The translations under genes and the position numbers were made by a program. DNA of 64,000 nucleotides. Origin: an uncultured Burkholderiales bacterium (GTDB taxonomy: Bacteria; Pseudomonadota; Gammaproteobacteria; Burkholderiales; Burkholderiaceae_C). The DNA is taken from NCBI GenBank assembly GCA_903876885.1, contig CAIRBP010000032.1, positions 1 through 64,000 on the forward strand, in the 5' to 3' direction. Each line of letters begins with the position of its first letter. Position 1 is the stretch's first letter. Below are positions 37,010 to 45,712 of this stretch, piece after piece. The notes under the pieces were generated by a model, which saw only the letters and a list, made by a program, of their open reading frames with translations, had not been told where the DNA came from and searched no databases.

Positions 37010-37348
37010 CTAAAGAAAACATATTGAAAGAGAAGTATTCAAAATAATTGAATTACCAATAAACAATTTGTTTTGCTTATTGAAAGCCTCCGAGTAACCC
37101 AATATTGAATATTGGTAAAGAACGGAAAGAATAAATCCATCCAACTGCTCTTTTTTATAACTAACAAAATATCTAGTTAATAAAAAGCCTATCAGAACAG
37201 TAATAAATGGAAGCATCAAACTTCCCATGCTTGAAATTGGTAAAGCAACGAATATTGAGCAAATAAGAGGTGCTGTATCCTTTAATTCAACGCCTAAGAA
37301 AGTTACCCCTAAATTCGCTCCTCGAGGTATTCTGTGTAATTTAGACAT
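37010..37348 (-). CDS. traL: F-type T4SS protein TraL
   Basis: The 112-residue protein has a short N-terminus (HRIPRGANLGVTFLGVELKD) and two hydrophobic segments (LICSIFVALPISSMGSLMLP, FITVLIGFLLTRYFVSYKKE), the layout of TraL/VirB3-like pilus assembly proteins. It begins at 37348, sharing its first base with the last base of the upstream gene, and precedes traE by 40 nt. The order L-E-K-B strongly supports the name. Confidence 0.82.
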   Translation of the reverse strand: MSKLHRIPRGANLGVTFLGVELKDTAPLICSIFVALPISSMGSLMLPFITVLIGFLLTRYFVSYKKEQLDGFILSVLYQYSILGYSEAFNKQNKLFIGNSIILNTSLSICFL

Positions 37349-37923
37349 TATTTAGTCAATTGTAATAATGAAGAATTTATAGATATTTCTGCTGGAAATT
37401 TTTCATTTTCAAGTAACGAATTAATTTGATAAGGCGAACATATTAAGTGCGACTTCCACTCTTTTCTTGTTGAAAAATCTATTTCAGGAACACATATTTC
37501 CGAATCCGATTGAATAATTAAGGGCCAATTTAGTTTTCGATATTTTGAAATTCTTTTTTCCTCATCGATTTTTAATATTTCTTTTTTCCTAATATTTTCT
37601 GTTTTTTGCTTAAGCCTTAAATATTCATTTAGTTCTTCATACGTATATGCATCAAAAGAGATACGCTCTACCCCACCAATCAAAACTCCCATCGAAAATT
37701 CTCTTAAGTCTTTTTCTGAATTACCATACACATACTGGCCTTTGGCAGGCATCCTAACTACAACTGTTCCAACTGAATCGATTAATTTGACAAGAAATAA
37801 TTCGCTAGGCCGTGCCAAATGACTCACAAATACTATTAATAAAAATAAAAACGTATTTTTTAATTTAAAAATATAGTACTGAAACATTAAAAAATAACAA
37901 TTTTTCAATCCCGTTTTATTCAT
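37348..37923 (-). CDS. Unknown secreted/membrane protein inside the tra operon
   Basis: I do not recognise this protein. It has an N-terminal hydrophobic segment (NTFLFLLIVFVSHLARP), likely a signal peptide or anchor, then a beta-rich part (FLVKLIDSVGTVVVRMPAKG), a charged helix (EYLRLKQKTENIRKKEIL) and a C-terminal part with two Cys. It lies between trbC and traL, where F has no such gene, and is tightly packed (ATG 37923 overlaps the trbC stop by 8 nt). The track uses ATG 37953; 37923 or 37887 are possible. An element-specific T4SS accessory is likely. Confidence 0.6.
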   Translation of the reverse strand: MNKTGLKNCYFLMFQYYIFKLKNTFLFLLIVFVSHLARPSELFLVKLIDSVGTVVVRMPAKGQYVYGNSEKDLREFSMGVLIGGVERISFDAYTYEELNEYLRLKQKTENIRKKEILKIDEEKRISKYRKLNWPLIIQSDSEICVPEIDFSTRKEWKSHLICSPYQINSLLENEKFPAEISINSSLLQLTK

Positions 37924-38416
37924 CCGGAAACTCTTTATAGGCGCTTTTAGCATCTGCTCTAATCAACGGATTTATTGCGCCTGCATAGATATATTTAAGG
38001 GCATTTTGCACAGACATTTCCCCGCTCACCATTACAAAATCTGATGGATTTAAAGGAGTTTTTTTTGATATTACAAAGGATGGACTTACTCTTACATTGA
38101 ATTTCTCAAAAAGTAGGGGATATATCATCCAACTCGGCCCATTTCTTGAACAACACGAATTATTGATCTCGAAAATTTTGATTTTTGTATGTTCAAGTCC
38201 AGCGCTACTTGCATCAATAAATCCAAAAAGTACCATCGTCATCTTCGATATTTGAGCTTGAGCAGCCAATTCAATAAGGTCTTGATCAGGCATCTTGGTA
38301 CTGACAAAAATATATCTGTCAATTTTTTGATCATTAGTAATTGTTTTAAATATATCGTGCCCCTGAACCTTACCTATCAAAAAAATCATTAAAGTAAATA
38401 TAAGTAATACTTTCAC
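37916..38416 (-). CDS. trbC: F-type T4SS protein TrbC
   Basis: F-type TrbC is a periplasmic thioredoxin-like pilus assembly protein. Marks are IDRYIFVSTKMPDQDLIELAAQAQ, MTMVLFGFIDASSAG and FEKFNVRVSPSFVIS. Signal peptide present (VLLIFTLMIFLIGKVQG). The track starts at 38455 with a 43-nt overlap into traU. I choose the GTG at 38416, which overlaps the traU stop as GTGA and has an AGGA six bases before it. TrbC lies after TraU as in several F-like systems. Confidence 0.82.
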   Translation of the reverse strand: MKVLLIFTLMIFLIGKVQGHDIFKTITNDQKIDRYIFVSTKMPDQDLIELAAQAQISKMTMVLFGFIDASSAGLEHTKIKIFEINNSCCSRNGPSWMIYPLLFEKFNVRVSPSFVISKKTPLNPSDFVMVSGEMSVQNALKYIYAGAINPLIRADAKSAYKEFPDE

Positions 38417-39456
38417 TGAATTCCTGAAGTCAAACCAGCTACCGCAGAGCAACAATCTTTCTTTTTAAAAATAAAATATCCGTAATCTTTATAAATTGGT
38501 GCAGCAGCTCCAACCTCTTGTAAGACTAATGGTCGGGAGATAGGTGTACATAAATTATCTGGAAATGGAAATGTACGATTAGTTTTATATTGTCTTTTAT
38601 CCATTAAAAACTCCGGTACACCTAAGGATCCACAAGATGCTTGCGCGATTTTTCCTGCAGAAGTTTGCTGAACACCTGCAGCATGTAATTTTGCAAAAAT
38701 TCGCGCAATCAATAAATGAGATATTTGCTCAGGCGTGTTAGCTGTGCTTACGTTACCTGTTACTGGGTACATTGAACCCCAAGCTCCAGCTGTCCAAAAT
38801 AATTGTTCTAAACCAAAACCCGTTGTAGCTGCGATTGCATCTGGGGCTTCAGCAGCTATGCTTGGTATACCAGCAAAAGGATAAGCGTATGGTGTCAATA
38901 TCATCGCTAGGGTATCGTCATTCCAAGTGGGGTCTGCCCATGAGACGTATGGTGTATCGAATCCCCTACTATCCAAACATGGATTATCAGAAATTATCCC
39001 AAGAGTTGTCATAACTGGATTTATATACTCATTTAACTGCAAGAAAGCTGCTTTAACGTGTCCACCAATTTGCGTATTGGTGACTACAGTAGATCCGTTT
39101 TCAGCAGAATTTGTAGGTGGATTTATTTGTACGCCACCAAGCAATGGCATACATCCAGCTACATTGGTTGTATCAACCATGTACATTGGCTCCCAAAATG
39201 AGGATGGTATGCCAATCGATAAATTGGAAGAACAACTACAGATCGGACTTTTTGATGCTCCAGTATCATAATCATCCAAATTTGCACTTAAACCAATCGG
39301 CAAGCCAGCTATTACGATTGGGAACATACAATCGTAACAAATATCTGTAATTAGATCAGGAAACTTTCCCTGACATGCTGGACCTGAGACTTGCGCTTTA
39401 GAATTATTTAAGACAATACAAAGCACCAATATCGACGATAGCTTGATTAATTGCAT
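38413..39456 (-). CDS. traU: F-type T4SS protein TraU
   Basis: TraU is a Cys-rich periplasmic protein needed for DNA transfer in F-type systems. The 347-residue protein has a signal peptide (ILVLCIVLNNSKA) and the TraU features CQGKFPDLITDICYDCMFPI, IAGLPIG, CSCSSNLSIGIPSSFWEP, DNPCLDSRGFDTPYVSWADP and many cysteines. The Cys content matches the DsbC-like gene in the same operon. It follows traW by 1 nt. Confidence 0.92.
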   Translation of the reverse strand: MQLIKLSSILVLCIVLNNSKAQVSGPACQGKFPDLITDICYDCMFPIVIAGLPIGLSANLDDYDTGASKSPICSCSSNLSIGIPSSFWEPMYMVDTTNVAGCMPLLGGVQINPPTNSAENGSTVVTNTQIGGHVKAAFLQLNEYINPVMTTLGIISDNPCLDSRGFDTPYVSWADPTWNDDTLAMILTPYAYPFAGIPSIAAEAPDAIAATTGFGLEQLFWTAGAWGSMYPVTGNVSTANTPEQISHLLIARIFAKLHAAGVQQTSAGKIAQASCGSLGVPEFLMDKRQYKTNRTFPFPDNLCTPISRPLVLQEVGAAAPIYKDYGYFIFKKKDCCSAVAGLTSGIQ

Positions 39457-39457
39457 C

Positions 39458-40108
39458 CTAAAATCCCCAACTAACTAGCATCGAATTACCACTCTGCGTC
39501 AATTTAACTGGAACAGTTTTAATCTCAATGTGATAAAGTCTAGATAACTGATTAATGATCATTTTGCGCTGATCAAAATAAAAAGGTACGGTGCTAGATC
39601 CCATCCAATTCGTATGTCTATATTTCAATCTCAATTCGTACGGGGAACCTGCTACTAAGATTATTTTTAACGGTGCAAATTTAATTTGTTCTAATGCATA
39701 GTTAATCTGTCGCTGATCACGACCATCAATAAATAATAGACCGTTCTTTAGTGTTGTAAACTTTAGCGGCTCAATAATTGTTCCTTTTTTTACAATTAAA
39801 TTACCACCTAGGTCATAAAAATCTTGATTAATTCGGTATTTCAAATCAACCAGTTCTGTTCGAAAAATCTGACTGGTAGTTATCCCACTTAGTGCGGTAG
39901 GATTTTTAATCAATGATACCGATCGCTCTGAGAAATTTTTCCAAAATCTCTGAACTTCGCCGTTAGAATATTTTTCTTGAATTAAATTTTTGATCTGTAA
40001 CCTTGCGTCAGCATCAATTTTAAAAGTTGAGTTTTTCGATCCTAAATCCTGAGCTGATACGGCGAAAATACAGGTTGCAAGATAACTAAAAAATAATTTA
40101 ATCAACAT
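39458..40108 (-). CDS. traW: F-type T4SS protein TraW
   Basis: TraW is a periplasmic pilus-assembly protein. The 216-residue product has a signal peptide (MLIKLFFSYLATCIFAVSA) and the conserved KYRINQDFYDLGGNLIVKKG, PLKFTTLKNGLLFIDGRDQRQ and LILVAGSPYEL-type segments (here KIILVAGSPYEL). TraW followed by TraU is the canonical F order. Gaps to the neighbours are 0-1 nt. Confidence 0.88.
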   Translation of the reverse strand: MLIKLFFSYLATCIFAVSAQDLGSKNSTFKIDADARLQIKNLIQEKYSNGEVQRFWKNFSERSVSLIKNPTALSGITTSQIFRTELVDLKYRINQDFYDLGGNLIVKKGTIIEPLKFTTLKNGLLFIDGRDQRQINYALEQIKFAPLKIILVAGSPYELRLKYRHTNWMGSSTVPFYFDQRKMIINQLSRLYHIEIKTVPVKLTQSGNSMLVSWGF

Positions 40109-40627
40109 TTATTTGAGTCCTTCTGCAAGTTGTAAATATTTATTACGAATATCTTCTAACCTAATATTTCCAAATATTTTTGCAACTTTATCAATATACT
40201 TTATCTGTGAACTCAACTTAACTGAGTTATATGCGCCAACAGCTTGCCATGTATTGCCGTAAGTTGATATATTTTGCGCAAGAACCCACGCAGCAATTTC
40301 AACACTAACGCACGGCTTAAAAAGATCTTCTTTATGTATTCCGTACTCCTCGAGTTTAGGAATCCAAGATGAGTTAATTTGCATTAAACCGAAATCTGTT
40401 GTTCCGTTGGTGTTAATTGGGCCAATTGCCAAGGGATTTACTCCGCTCTCAACGATTGCAATAGACCAGAGAAGTTTTTCCGAAATACTGTATTTAGCAG
40501 AAATTTTCTCTAAACAATTAGCGTGACAAAAACCACATAACAAAAGAAGGATACTAATCAGCTTAAATATACTTGTTATGTCATTTCTATTTTTTTCCTT
40601 AACCAATTTTCTTCCAAAGATATTCAT
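40109..40627 (-). CDS. Conjugation-type lytic transglycosylase
   Basis: A VirB1/Orf169-like lytic transglycosylase that locally opens peptidoglycan for the secretion apparatus. The 172-residue protein has a membrane/signal segment, the catalytic Glu in LWSIAIVESGVNPLAIGPIN, and the SLT motifs TTDFGLMQINSSWIPKL and WQAVGAYNSV. Its ATG overlaps the stop of the DsbC-like gene by 4 nt. All parts for activity are visible. Confidence 0.88.
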   Translation of the reverse strand: MNIFGRKLVKEKNRNDITSIFKLISILLLLCGFCHANCLEKISAKYSISEKLLWSIAIVESGVNPLAIGPINTNGTTDFGLMQINSSWIPKLEEYGIHKEDLFKPCVSVEIAAWVLAQNISTYGNTWQAVGAYNSVKLSSQIKYIDKVAKIFGNIRLEDIRNKYLQLAEGLK

Positions 40628-41346
40628 TGATATAAATCTTGTTTGTCATCAATATTTTTAAGCTTTAAATTTATTTGCTCAGCAGTCATTGCCCCTGGAA
40701 TGATTGTTCCATCTTCAAAAATGATAGTTGGAGTAGCATTAATTTTGTACCTATTTGCTAGATTTTTAATGTCATCAATCGGAGTAGAACATTTATTTAT
40801 TTTTGGATCAATTTCACGCTCTACATAATCACTCCAAGCTTTACTTCTGTTAGTAGAACACCAAATACTAGTTGATATTTTGAGTGAACCGGGGTGTATT
40901 GCCTCAAAGGGTAGAGGGAAAATATAAATTGATACATTTTCTAATTTCTTGAAATCCAGCTCTAATTGTTTGCAAAAAGGACATTTGGGATCGCTAAAAA
41001 CATATATTTTTCTAAAGCCAACTCCTAGTCGGATTGCATCCTCAATTTTCAAATCAGATATATTAAATTTTGATGGGATTATTAACTTATTTTGTACCGA
41101 TAAATTTTGTCCCGTCTCAAGATCGATAACTGAACCACTAATTAAAATTTTAAAATCATCTGAAATAAATACATTCTCAGAATTTGAATCCTTTATTAGA
41201 TAAAAATTCTCAAACGACTTTACAATTTTGACATCACTCAAGGCTGGAAATTTTGTATAAAATTCATCCTTGAAATCCGCCCTTGCCAAATTAAGCATAA
41301 TTAATAGATAAATAATAAAATATTTTTTAAGCACCAATATTTCCAA
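40624..41346 (-). CDS. DsbC-like thiol:disulfide isomerase of the T4SS locus
   Basis: The 240-residue periplasmic protein has a signal peptide (YLLIMLNLARADF), a DsbC-like N-terminal dimerisation part, the active site FSDPKCPFCKQLELDF (CPFC) and the cis-Pro loop KINATPTIIFEDGTIIPGAM. It is the same layout as DsbC proteins in F-like and SXT/R391-type elements, where they shuffle disulfides of TraU and similar Cys-rich proteins. It overlaps genes on both sides (20 and 4 nt). Confidence 0.9.
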   Translation of the reverse strand: MEILVLKKYFIIYLLIMLNLARADFKDEFYTKFPALSDVKIVKSFENFYLIKDSNSENVFISDDFKILISGSVIDLETGQNLSVQNKLIIPSKFNISDLKIEDAIRLGVGFRKIYVFSDPKCPFCKQLELDFKKLENVSIYIFPLPFEAIHPGSLKISTSIWCSTNRSKAWSDYVEREIDPKINKCSTPIDDIKNLANRYKINATPTIIFEDGTIIPGAMTAEQINLKLKNIDDKQDLYQ

Positions 41347-41671
41347 AAAAATTTTTCGTAAATAATTCGTGATTATTTAAAATCACAATCAAGTAAAACA
41401 AGCTAATTAGCGAATACACTGGATAAACTAATGCTTGAATCCACGGATCTAAATTTTTTAATCTATTGACACACCCAATCAAAACGGCGATTAGGGAAAG
41501 TTTCACTACTACCAATGTGAAAAAAATTGATCCTAATAATGTTGCCAACCAAATTAGAACTTGGTTACCCTCACTCGCACCATTTCTAGCTCCAATAACT
41601 GAAGATTCAAAATCTAATATTTGTAAAAAAATTAAAATAAAAATCAACCATCTATTATTTTGTAAATTCAA
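41327..41671 (-). CDS. Small membrane protein, DUF5658-like, start of tra operon
   Basis: A 114-residue protein with three or four membrane helices (WLIFILIFLQILDFESS, VLIWLATLLGSIFFTLVVVK, WIQALVYPVYSLISLFYLIV). The pattern QILDFESSVIGARNGASEGN resembles DUF5658 proteins (LDxxST..G..EGNP). It is the first gene in the leftward row and overlaps the DsbC-like gene by 20 nt. It is not a pilin by sequence: signal peptidase site and TraA-like features are missing. Role in secretion unproven. Confidence 0.6.
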   Translation of the reverse strand: MNLQNNRWLIFILIFLQILDFESSVIGARNGASEGNQVLIWLATLLGSIFFTLVVVKLSLIAVLIGCVNRLKNLDPWIQALVYPVYSLISLFYLIVILNNHELFTKNFFGNIGA

Positions 41672-41819
41672 ATGTGCTCCAGTGATATGACCAATCTTTT
41701 TGGCCTAAAGCAATTATGTTCTCTGCACACCCTTTTAATAAGGATTGTTTATTTAGGTATTAAATTAGAGCTTCTAGATCTATAAAGTTTGATCTATGTG
41801 TAATTTATAGATGATTAAA

Positions 41820-41848
41820 TTTTGACTTCGTTAGTTGATGAAGTCAAA
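41820..41848 (-). terminator. Rho-independent terminator of bactofilin gene
   Basis: TTTGACTTC at 41821-41829 and GAAGTCAAA at 41840-41848 form a 9-bp perfect stem. On the minus strand it is followed by ATTTAATC, a weak U-rich tail. It lies just after the bactofilin stop and would separate that gene from the tra operon. Confidence 0.5.
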
Positions 41849-41858
41849 TTCTCAAGAT

Positions 41859-42428
41859 TTATTTTTTTCGCCAAACTCTCTTAGGGCTATATGAATTTTG
41901 AGTTGATCCATTAAATTCAGTATTAGATGTATAGCTAGGGGCTGCCTTACTGCTAGGGATATAAACAGGTGTTTCGTTTTTGTATTCGCTCACAACTAAT
42001 TGTTCAGGAGATTCATGAGTGTAAGTGAGTGGCAATAACTGCGTTTGATTCTGATTGATGTCCTGAGCAGATTGCTGTATCAATCGACCATTTATGACAG
42101 CATTTTCATGAATCCCCAAGGTTTCGTAATATATATCACCTTGCACCGTACTGTTGGCCTCTAAGCTGATTTGTTTAGCGTATATGTTTCCCACTACAGC
42201 TCCTGTGATTGATGCCATCGCACACCTTATTGAACCGAACACTTTACCAGTGGTAGATATAGAAATTGAATCTGCTAATTTACCAAAGCCCTCAACGTCC
42301 CCATAAATAATTCCTTCTATCAAAGCTGACCCACTAAATTCAAACTTTCCTTTAATAGTTGCACCAGAGTTAATATGATTATCAAATTTGCCCTGACTAA
42401 CGAACATAATGGGTAAACTTGTATTCAT
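41859..42428 (-). CDS. Bactofilin, polymer-forming cytoskeletal protein
   Basis: Bactofilins form filaments that organise cell shape or protein positioning. The 189-residue protein has the repeating beta-helix pattern: GATIKGKFEFSGSALIEGII, GDVEGFGKLADSISISTTGK, GSIRCAMASITGAVVGNIYA, and LEANSTVQGDIYYETLGIHE, each rung 17-19 residues. A disordered Pro/Ser/Thr tail follows. It lies 187 bp upstream of the tra operon on the same strand, so a link is possible. The window has a second bactofilin at 60.7 kb. Confidence 0.88.
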   Translation of the reverse strand: MNTSLPIMFVSQGKFDNHINSGATIKGKFEFSGSALIEGIIYGDVEGFGKLADSISISTTGKVFGSIRCAMASITGAVVGNIYAKQISLEANSTVQGDIYYETLGIHENAVINGRLIQQSAQDINQNQTQLLPLTYTHESPEQLVVSEYKNETPVYIPSSKAAPSYTSNTEFNGSTQNSYSPKRVWRKK

Positions 42429-42775
42429 ATACTATGTTTCTTATCCGTTTGTTTGCTTATTAAATTAGAAATCATTGCAAATATGTGTTTTCAATTATTT
42501 AGATTAGCTCTTTTTCTAACTCTATATTACATTAAAAAACTCTATCAAAATTGAATTAGTATCTACTTTGGAGTACGAAATAACCCTTTATAAAAATCAA
42601 GATAAACCACCTGTATTTTTGCATTACAAAGTATTAATTATTTTTACTAGTGCATTTGATTTAGTTAATTTTAAAGATTATTGACCAATCGCCATTTGAA
42701 CTGCTCTTAATTGGTAATCAACCGAGCTATTTATTTTCGTGATTTAAACTATTCCTATATCGAACAGGAGATTTT
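42429..42775. other. 347-bp AT-rich intergenic region
   Basis: Divergent promoter region between the bactofilin and the GDT1-family exporter. It is AT-rich. I see no ORF and no yybP-ykoY (Mn) riboswitch signature. The only clear element is the SD AGGAG at 42766-42770, which serves the TTG start at 42776. Confidence 0.4.
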
Positions 42776-43354
42776 TTGGAAGCTTTTTTAATTTCAACGG
42801 GCGTAGTTGCGCTTGCAGAAATTGGGGACAAAACTCAATTACTTGCATTTATATTGGCTGCAAGATTTAAAAAGCCTATACCCATCATTCTTGGGATTTT
42901 TATAGCCACAATCTTTAACCACGGCCTTGCTGGGGCAGTTGGCTCTTGGATTTCATCAAATGTAGACCCAAGCATATTAAGATGGATACTTGGTGTATCT
43001 TTTATTGCCATATCTATATGGACGCTCATACCCGACAAGATCGAAGAAGAGAAAACCTCAATTACCTCAAAATTTGGCGTTTTTGGAGCAACATTAGTTA
43101 CATTCTTTTTAGCTGAAATGGGGGACAAAACTCAAATTGCAACAGTTGCATTAGCAGCACATTTTTCTCAACCACTATTTGTAGTTGCTGGGACCACAGC
43201 TGGTATGCTCGTTGCAGATATTCCTGCAGTTTTTATAGGAAACAAGTTTTCGGAAAAAATTCCAATGAATCTTGTTCATAAAATTGCTGCAAGTATTTTT
43301 GCTCTTTTAGGCTTTGTTACCTTGCTAGGAAATCCAATATCATGGCTTTCTTAA
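42776..43354 (+). CDS. UPF0016/GDT1 (TMEM165) family cation exporter
   Basis: A 192-residue membrane protein with the two hallmark motifs LAEIGDKTQLLAF and LAEMGDKTQIATV and six to seven hydrophobic segments. Bacterial members, such as MneA of Vibrio cholerae, export Mn2+; the eukaryotic ones move Ca2+/Mn2+. Start is TTG 42776, fixed by SD AGGAG six bases upstream and by the motif-close N-terminus. The CDF exporter gene follows after 30 nt, so two metal exporters form an operon. Confidence 0.9.
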   Translation: MEAFLISTGVVALAEIGDKTQLLAFILAARFKKPIPIILGIFIATIFNHGLAGAVGSWISSNVDPSILRWILGVSFIAISIWTLIPDKIEEEKTSITSKFGVFGATLVTFFLAEMGDKTQIATVALAAHFSQPLFVVAGTTAGMLVADIPAVFIGNKFSEKIPMNLVHKIAASIFALLGFVTLLGNPISWLS

Positions 43355-43384
43355 TTTCCTTTTTTCTTCCACTAAACTCAACAA

Positions 43385-44413
43385 ATGCAAAATAATCTTA
43401 TCAACACTGGCGTTCACGATCACTCTTTTCACGTGAGTAGTCTGGCTGCTGAAAAAGGAACTTTCTGGGTCATGTGGATCACTGCCGTCATGATGGTAAT
43501 AGAGATTTTTACCGGGTGGTGGTACAACTCCATGGCATTGTTAGCAGATGGATGGCATATGAGCTCGCACACTCTAGCTATCGGACTTAGTGCTTTTGCT
43601 TACTCCCAAGCAAGACGATACGCCAAAGATCCTAGGTTTGCCTTTGGAACTTGGAAAATTGAAGTGCTTGCAGGGTTCGCCAGTGCACTTTTTTTAATGG
43701 GCGTTGCAGCAATGATGGTTTACGGATCGTTGGAGCGTTTGCTCCTACCCGAGCCTATCCACTACAAAGAAGCTATTTTCATAGCACTGATTGGCTTAGC
43801 TGTGAACTTAGTGTGTGCACTGATTCTTGGTAACGCGCACGATCATCACGGTCACGGTCACGGTCACGCACATGATCAACATGATAACCATCATCACACA
43901 CATAACGAGCAGGATCACAAGGCAGCAGCTCATTCACATTCACATTCACATCGTGACCATAACTTAGCTCACAAATTAGAGAAAAAGCATCATGATCTTA
44001 ATCTTCGTTCAGCTTACATCCATGTTTTAGCTGACGCAGCTACCTCAGTGCTTGCCGTGGTTGCTCTGTTAGGAGGTATGAACTTTGGCTGGTCATGGCT
44101 CGACCCTTTGATGGGCATTGTTGGCGCAATACTTGTTGGAATTTGGTCTAAAAATTTAATAATTGAAACCGCAAAAGCCTTGCTGGACAGAGAAATGGAT
44201 GCCCCAGTAGTTGACTTGGTCAGAGAAAAGATGGTTGCGTTGCCACTAACCGTTATGACCGATTTACACATTTGGCGCGTGGGTAGTTCCGCCTATTCCT
44301 GCACCATGGCTTTAGCTACACAAGACTCAAGCATTACTCCAAATAAAGTTAAAGAACACCTCAAGGAGCTCAAGGAAATAGCGCATATAACGATTGAAGT
44401 ACATTACCATTAA
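43385..44413 (+). CDS. CDF cation efflux protein, DmeF-like (Co/Ni)
   Basis: The 342-residue inner-membrane exporter has six membrane spans, metal-site motifs MALLADGWHMSSHTLAIG (second helix) and HVLADAATSVLAVVALLGG (fifth helix), and a His-rich loop (HDHHGHGHGHAHDQHDNHH). The N-terminal HDHSF and EKGTFWVMWITAVMMVIEI fit the DmeF group that removes Co2+ or Ni2+. The C-terminal domain is complete (DLHIWRVGSSAYSCTMAL). No RcnR-type repressor gene lies nearby. Confidence 0.88.
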   Translation: MQNNLINTGVHDHSFHVSSLAAEKGTFWVMWITAVMMVIEIFTGWWYNSMALLADGWHMSSHTLAIGLSAFAYSQARRYAKDPRFAFGTWKIEVLAGFASALFLMGVAAMMVYGSLERLLLPEPIHYKEAIFIALIGLAVNLVCALILGNAHDHHGHGHGHAHDQHDNHHHTHNEQDHKAAAHSHSHSHRDHNLAHKLEKKHHDLNLRSAYIHVLADAATSVLAVVALLGGMNFGWSWLDPLMGIVGAILVGIWSKNLIIETAKALLDREMDAPVVDLVREKMVALPLTVMTDLHIWRVGSSAYSCTMALATQDSSITPNKVKEHLKELKEIAHITIEVHYH

Positions 44414-44513
44414 ACAACCTAATCTTACGACTCAACCGATAAATCTAATGATGTGCAGTTTGCTCGACCAGTAGCTGTTACAAATTGCCGCCCAGTTAGT
44501 GCACAATTAAGTT

Positions 44514-45644
44514 ATGTCAGACAAATTTATTCCTATCAAACCCGTTAACAGCATTAGCTCCGCTACTCCAAAGCCGCAATTAAATACTCCGATATTTTTT
44601 AATGGGCAAGTATTGGATAGATTGAAACGTCCACTCAAGGACTTGCGCATAAGCGTTACGGATAGGTGTAATTTTCGTTGCACCTATTGCATGCCCAAGG
44701 AAATATTTGATTCAAATTACAAGTACTTGCCACACTCTCAACTTTTGAGTTTCGAGGAAATTACCCGATTGGCAAAAATTTTTGTGACCCAAGGGGTTCA
44801 AAAAATACGATTAACCGGTGGTGAGCCGCTACTTCGGAAAAACATTGAAATTTTGATAGATCAGCTGTCTAGTATCAAAACGCTAGACGGTAAAAATCTA
44901 GACCTGACTCTAACAACCAATGGCTCATTACTTGCAAGAAAAGCCCGTTCACTGAAAGATGCAGGACTTAACCGAATTACAGTTTCACTTGATGGACTCA
45001 ATGACACCATTTTCAAGAAAATGAATGATGTTGACTTTGCTGTTTCCCAGGTGTTGGAAGGTATTGAAGCAGCAAAATCAGTTGGTTTGAACCCTATTAA
45101 AGTAAATATGGTCGTCAAAAAGGGGGTAAACCTGAGCGAGATTATCCCGATGACAGATTATTTTTTAAACTCGGGTGTTATCCTTCGCTTTATAGAGTAC
45201 ATGGATGTAGGAGCAACTAATGGTTGGAAAATGGATGAAGTTGTTCCCAGTTCAGAAATTTTGAAAATATTAGGCTCAGTCTTTGAACTTGAGAGATTCG
45301 AGACAGATTTAACTGGAGAAACTGCCACGAGGTTCCAGGTAAAGTCGAAAAACGGTAAAGAAGGCGAGATAGGACTTATAAGCAGCGTTACCCAGGCTTT
45401 TTGTGGCGACTGCAACAGGGCTAGGCTCTCTACTGAGGGGCAACTCTACCTGTGCCTATTTGCCTCCACCGGATTTGATCTCCGAACTCTTCTTAGGGAG
45501 GGAGCGAATGATCAAGAAATTAAAAACCAAATAGCCGCCATATGGAGCACCCGCGCAGATCAATATTCAATGCTACGCAGTGAACATGCACAACTACCTA
45601 ACAATGGTCTTAAAAGAGTTGAGATGAGCTATATTGGGGGTTAA
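44514..45644 (+). CDS. moaA: GTP 3',8-cyclase MoaA
   Basis: MoaA is the radical SAM enzyme that begins molybdenum cofactor synthesis. The 376-residue protein has the N-terminal cluster motif [26 protein letters not shown] for SAM binding, the C-terminal cluster [23 protein letters not shown] region, and the C-terminal Gly-Gly (SYIGG). A molybdopterin dehydrogenase is encoded at the right end of the window. I see no Moco riboswitch upstream. Confidence 0.96.
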   Translation: MSDKFIPIKPVNSISSATPKPQLNTPIFFNGQVLDRLKRPLKDLRISVTDRCNFRCTYCMPKEIFDSNYKYLPHSQLLSFEEITRLAKIFVTQGVQKIRLTGGEPLLRKNIEILIDQLSSIKTLDGKNLDLTLTTNGSLLARKARSLKDAGLNRITVSLDGLNDTIFKKMNDVDFAVSQVLEGIEAAKSVGLNPIKVNMVVKKGVNLSEIIPMTDYFLNSGVILRFIEYMDVGATNGWKMDEVVPSSEILKILGSVFELERFETDLTGETATRFQVKSKNGKEGEIGLISSVTQAFCGDCNRARLSTEGQLYLCLFASTGFDLRTLLREGANDQEIKNQIAAIWSTRADQYSMLRSEHAQLPNNGLKRVEMSYIGG

Positions 45645-45712
45645 GAAACTAAAACTCAAAACAATCTTAGCTGTTTATAGTTCCAAATAAATCAAGCGTG
45701 TGTCGAATTATT

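Noticed and set aside
42429-42775. Manganese (yybP-ykoY) riboswitch before the GDT1-family gene
   Set aside because: No conserved loop sequence or stem arrangement was visible.
43840-43960. Possible short tandem repeat array (CAC/CAT-rich)
   Set aside because: It codes the His-rich metal loop of the CDF exporter and is not an independent repeat element or CRISPR.
44414-44513. Moco riboswitch before moaA
   Set aside because: The gap is only 100 bp and shows none of the conserved pairing.
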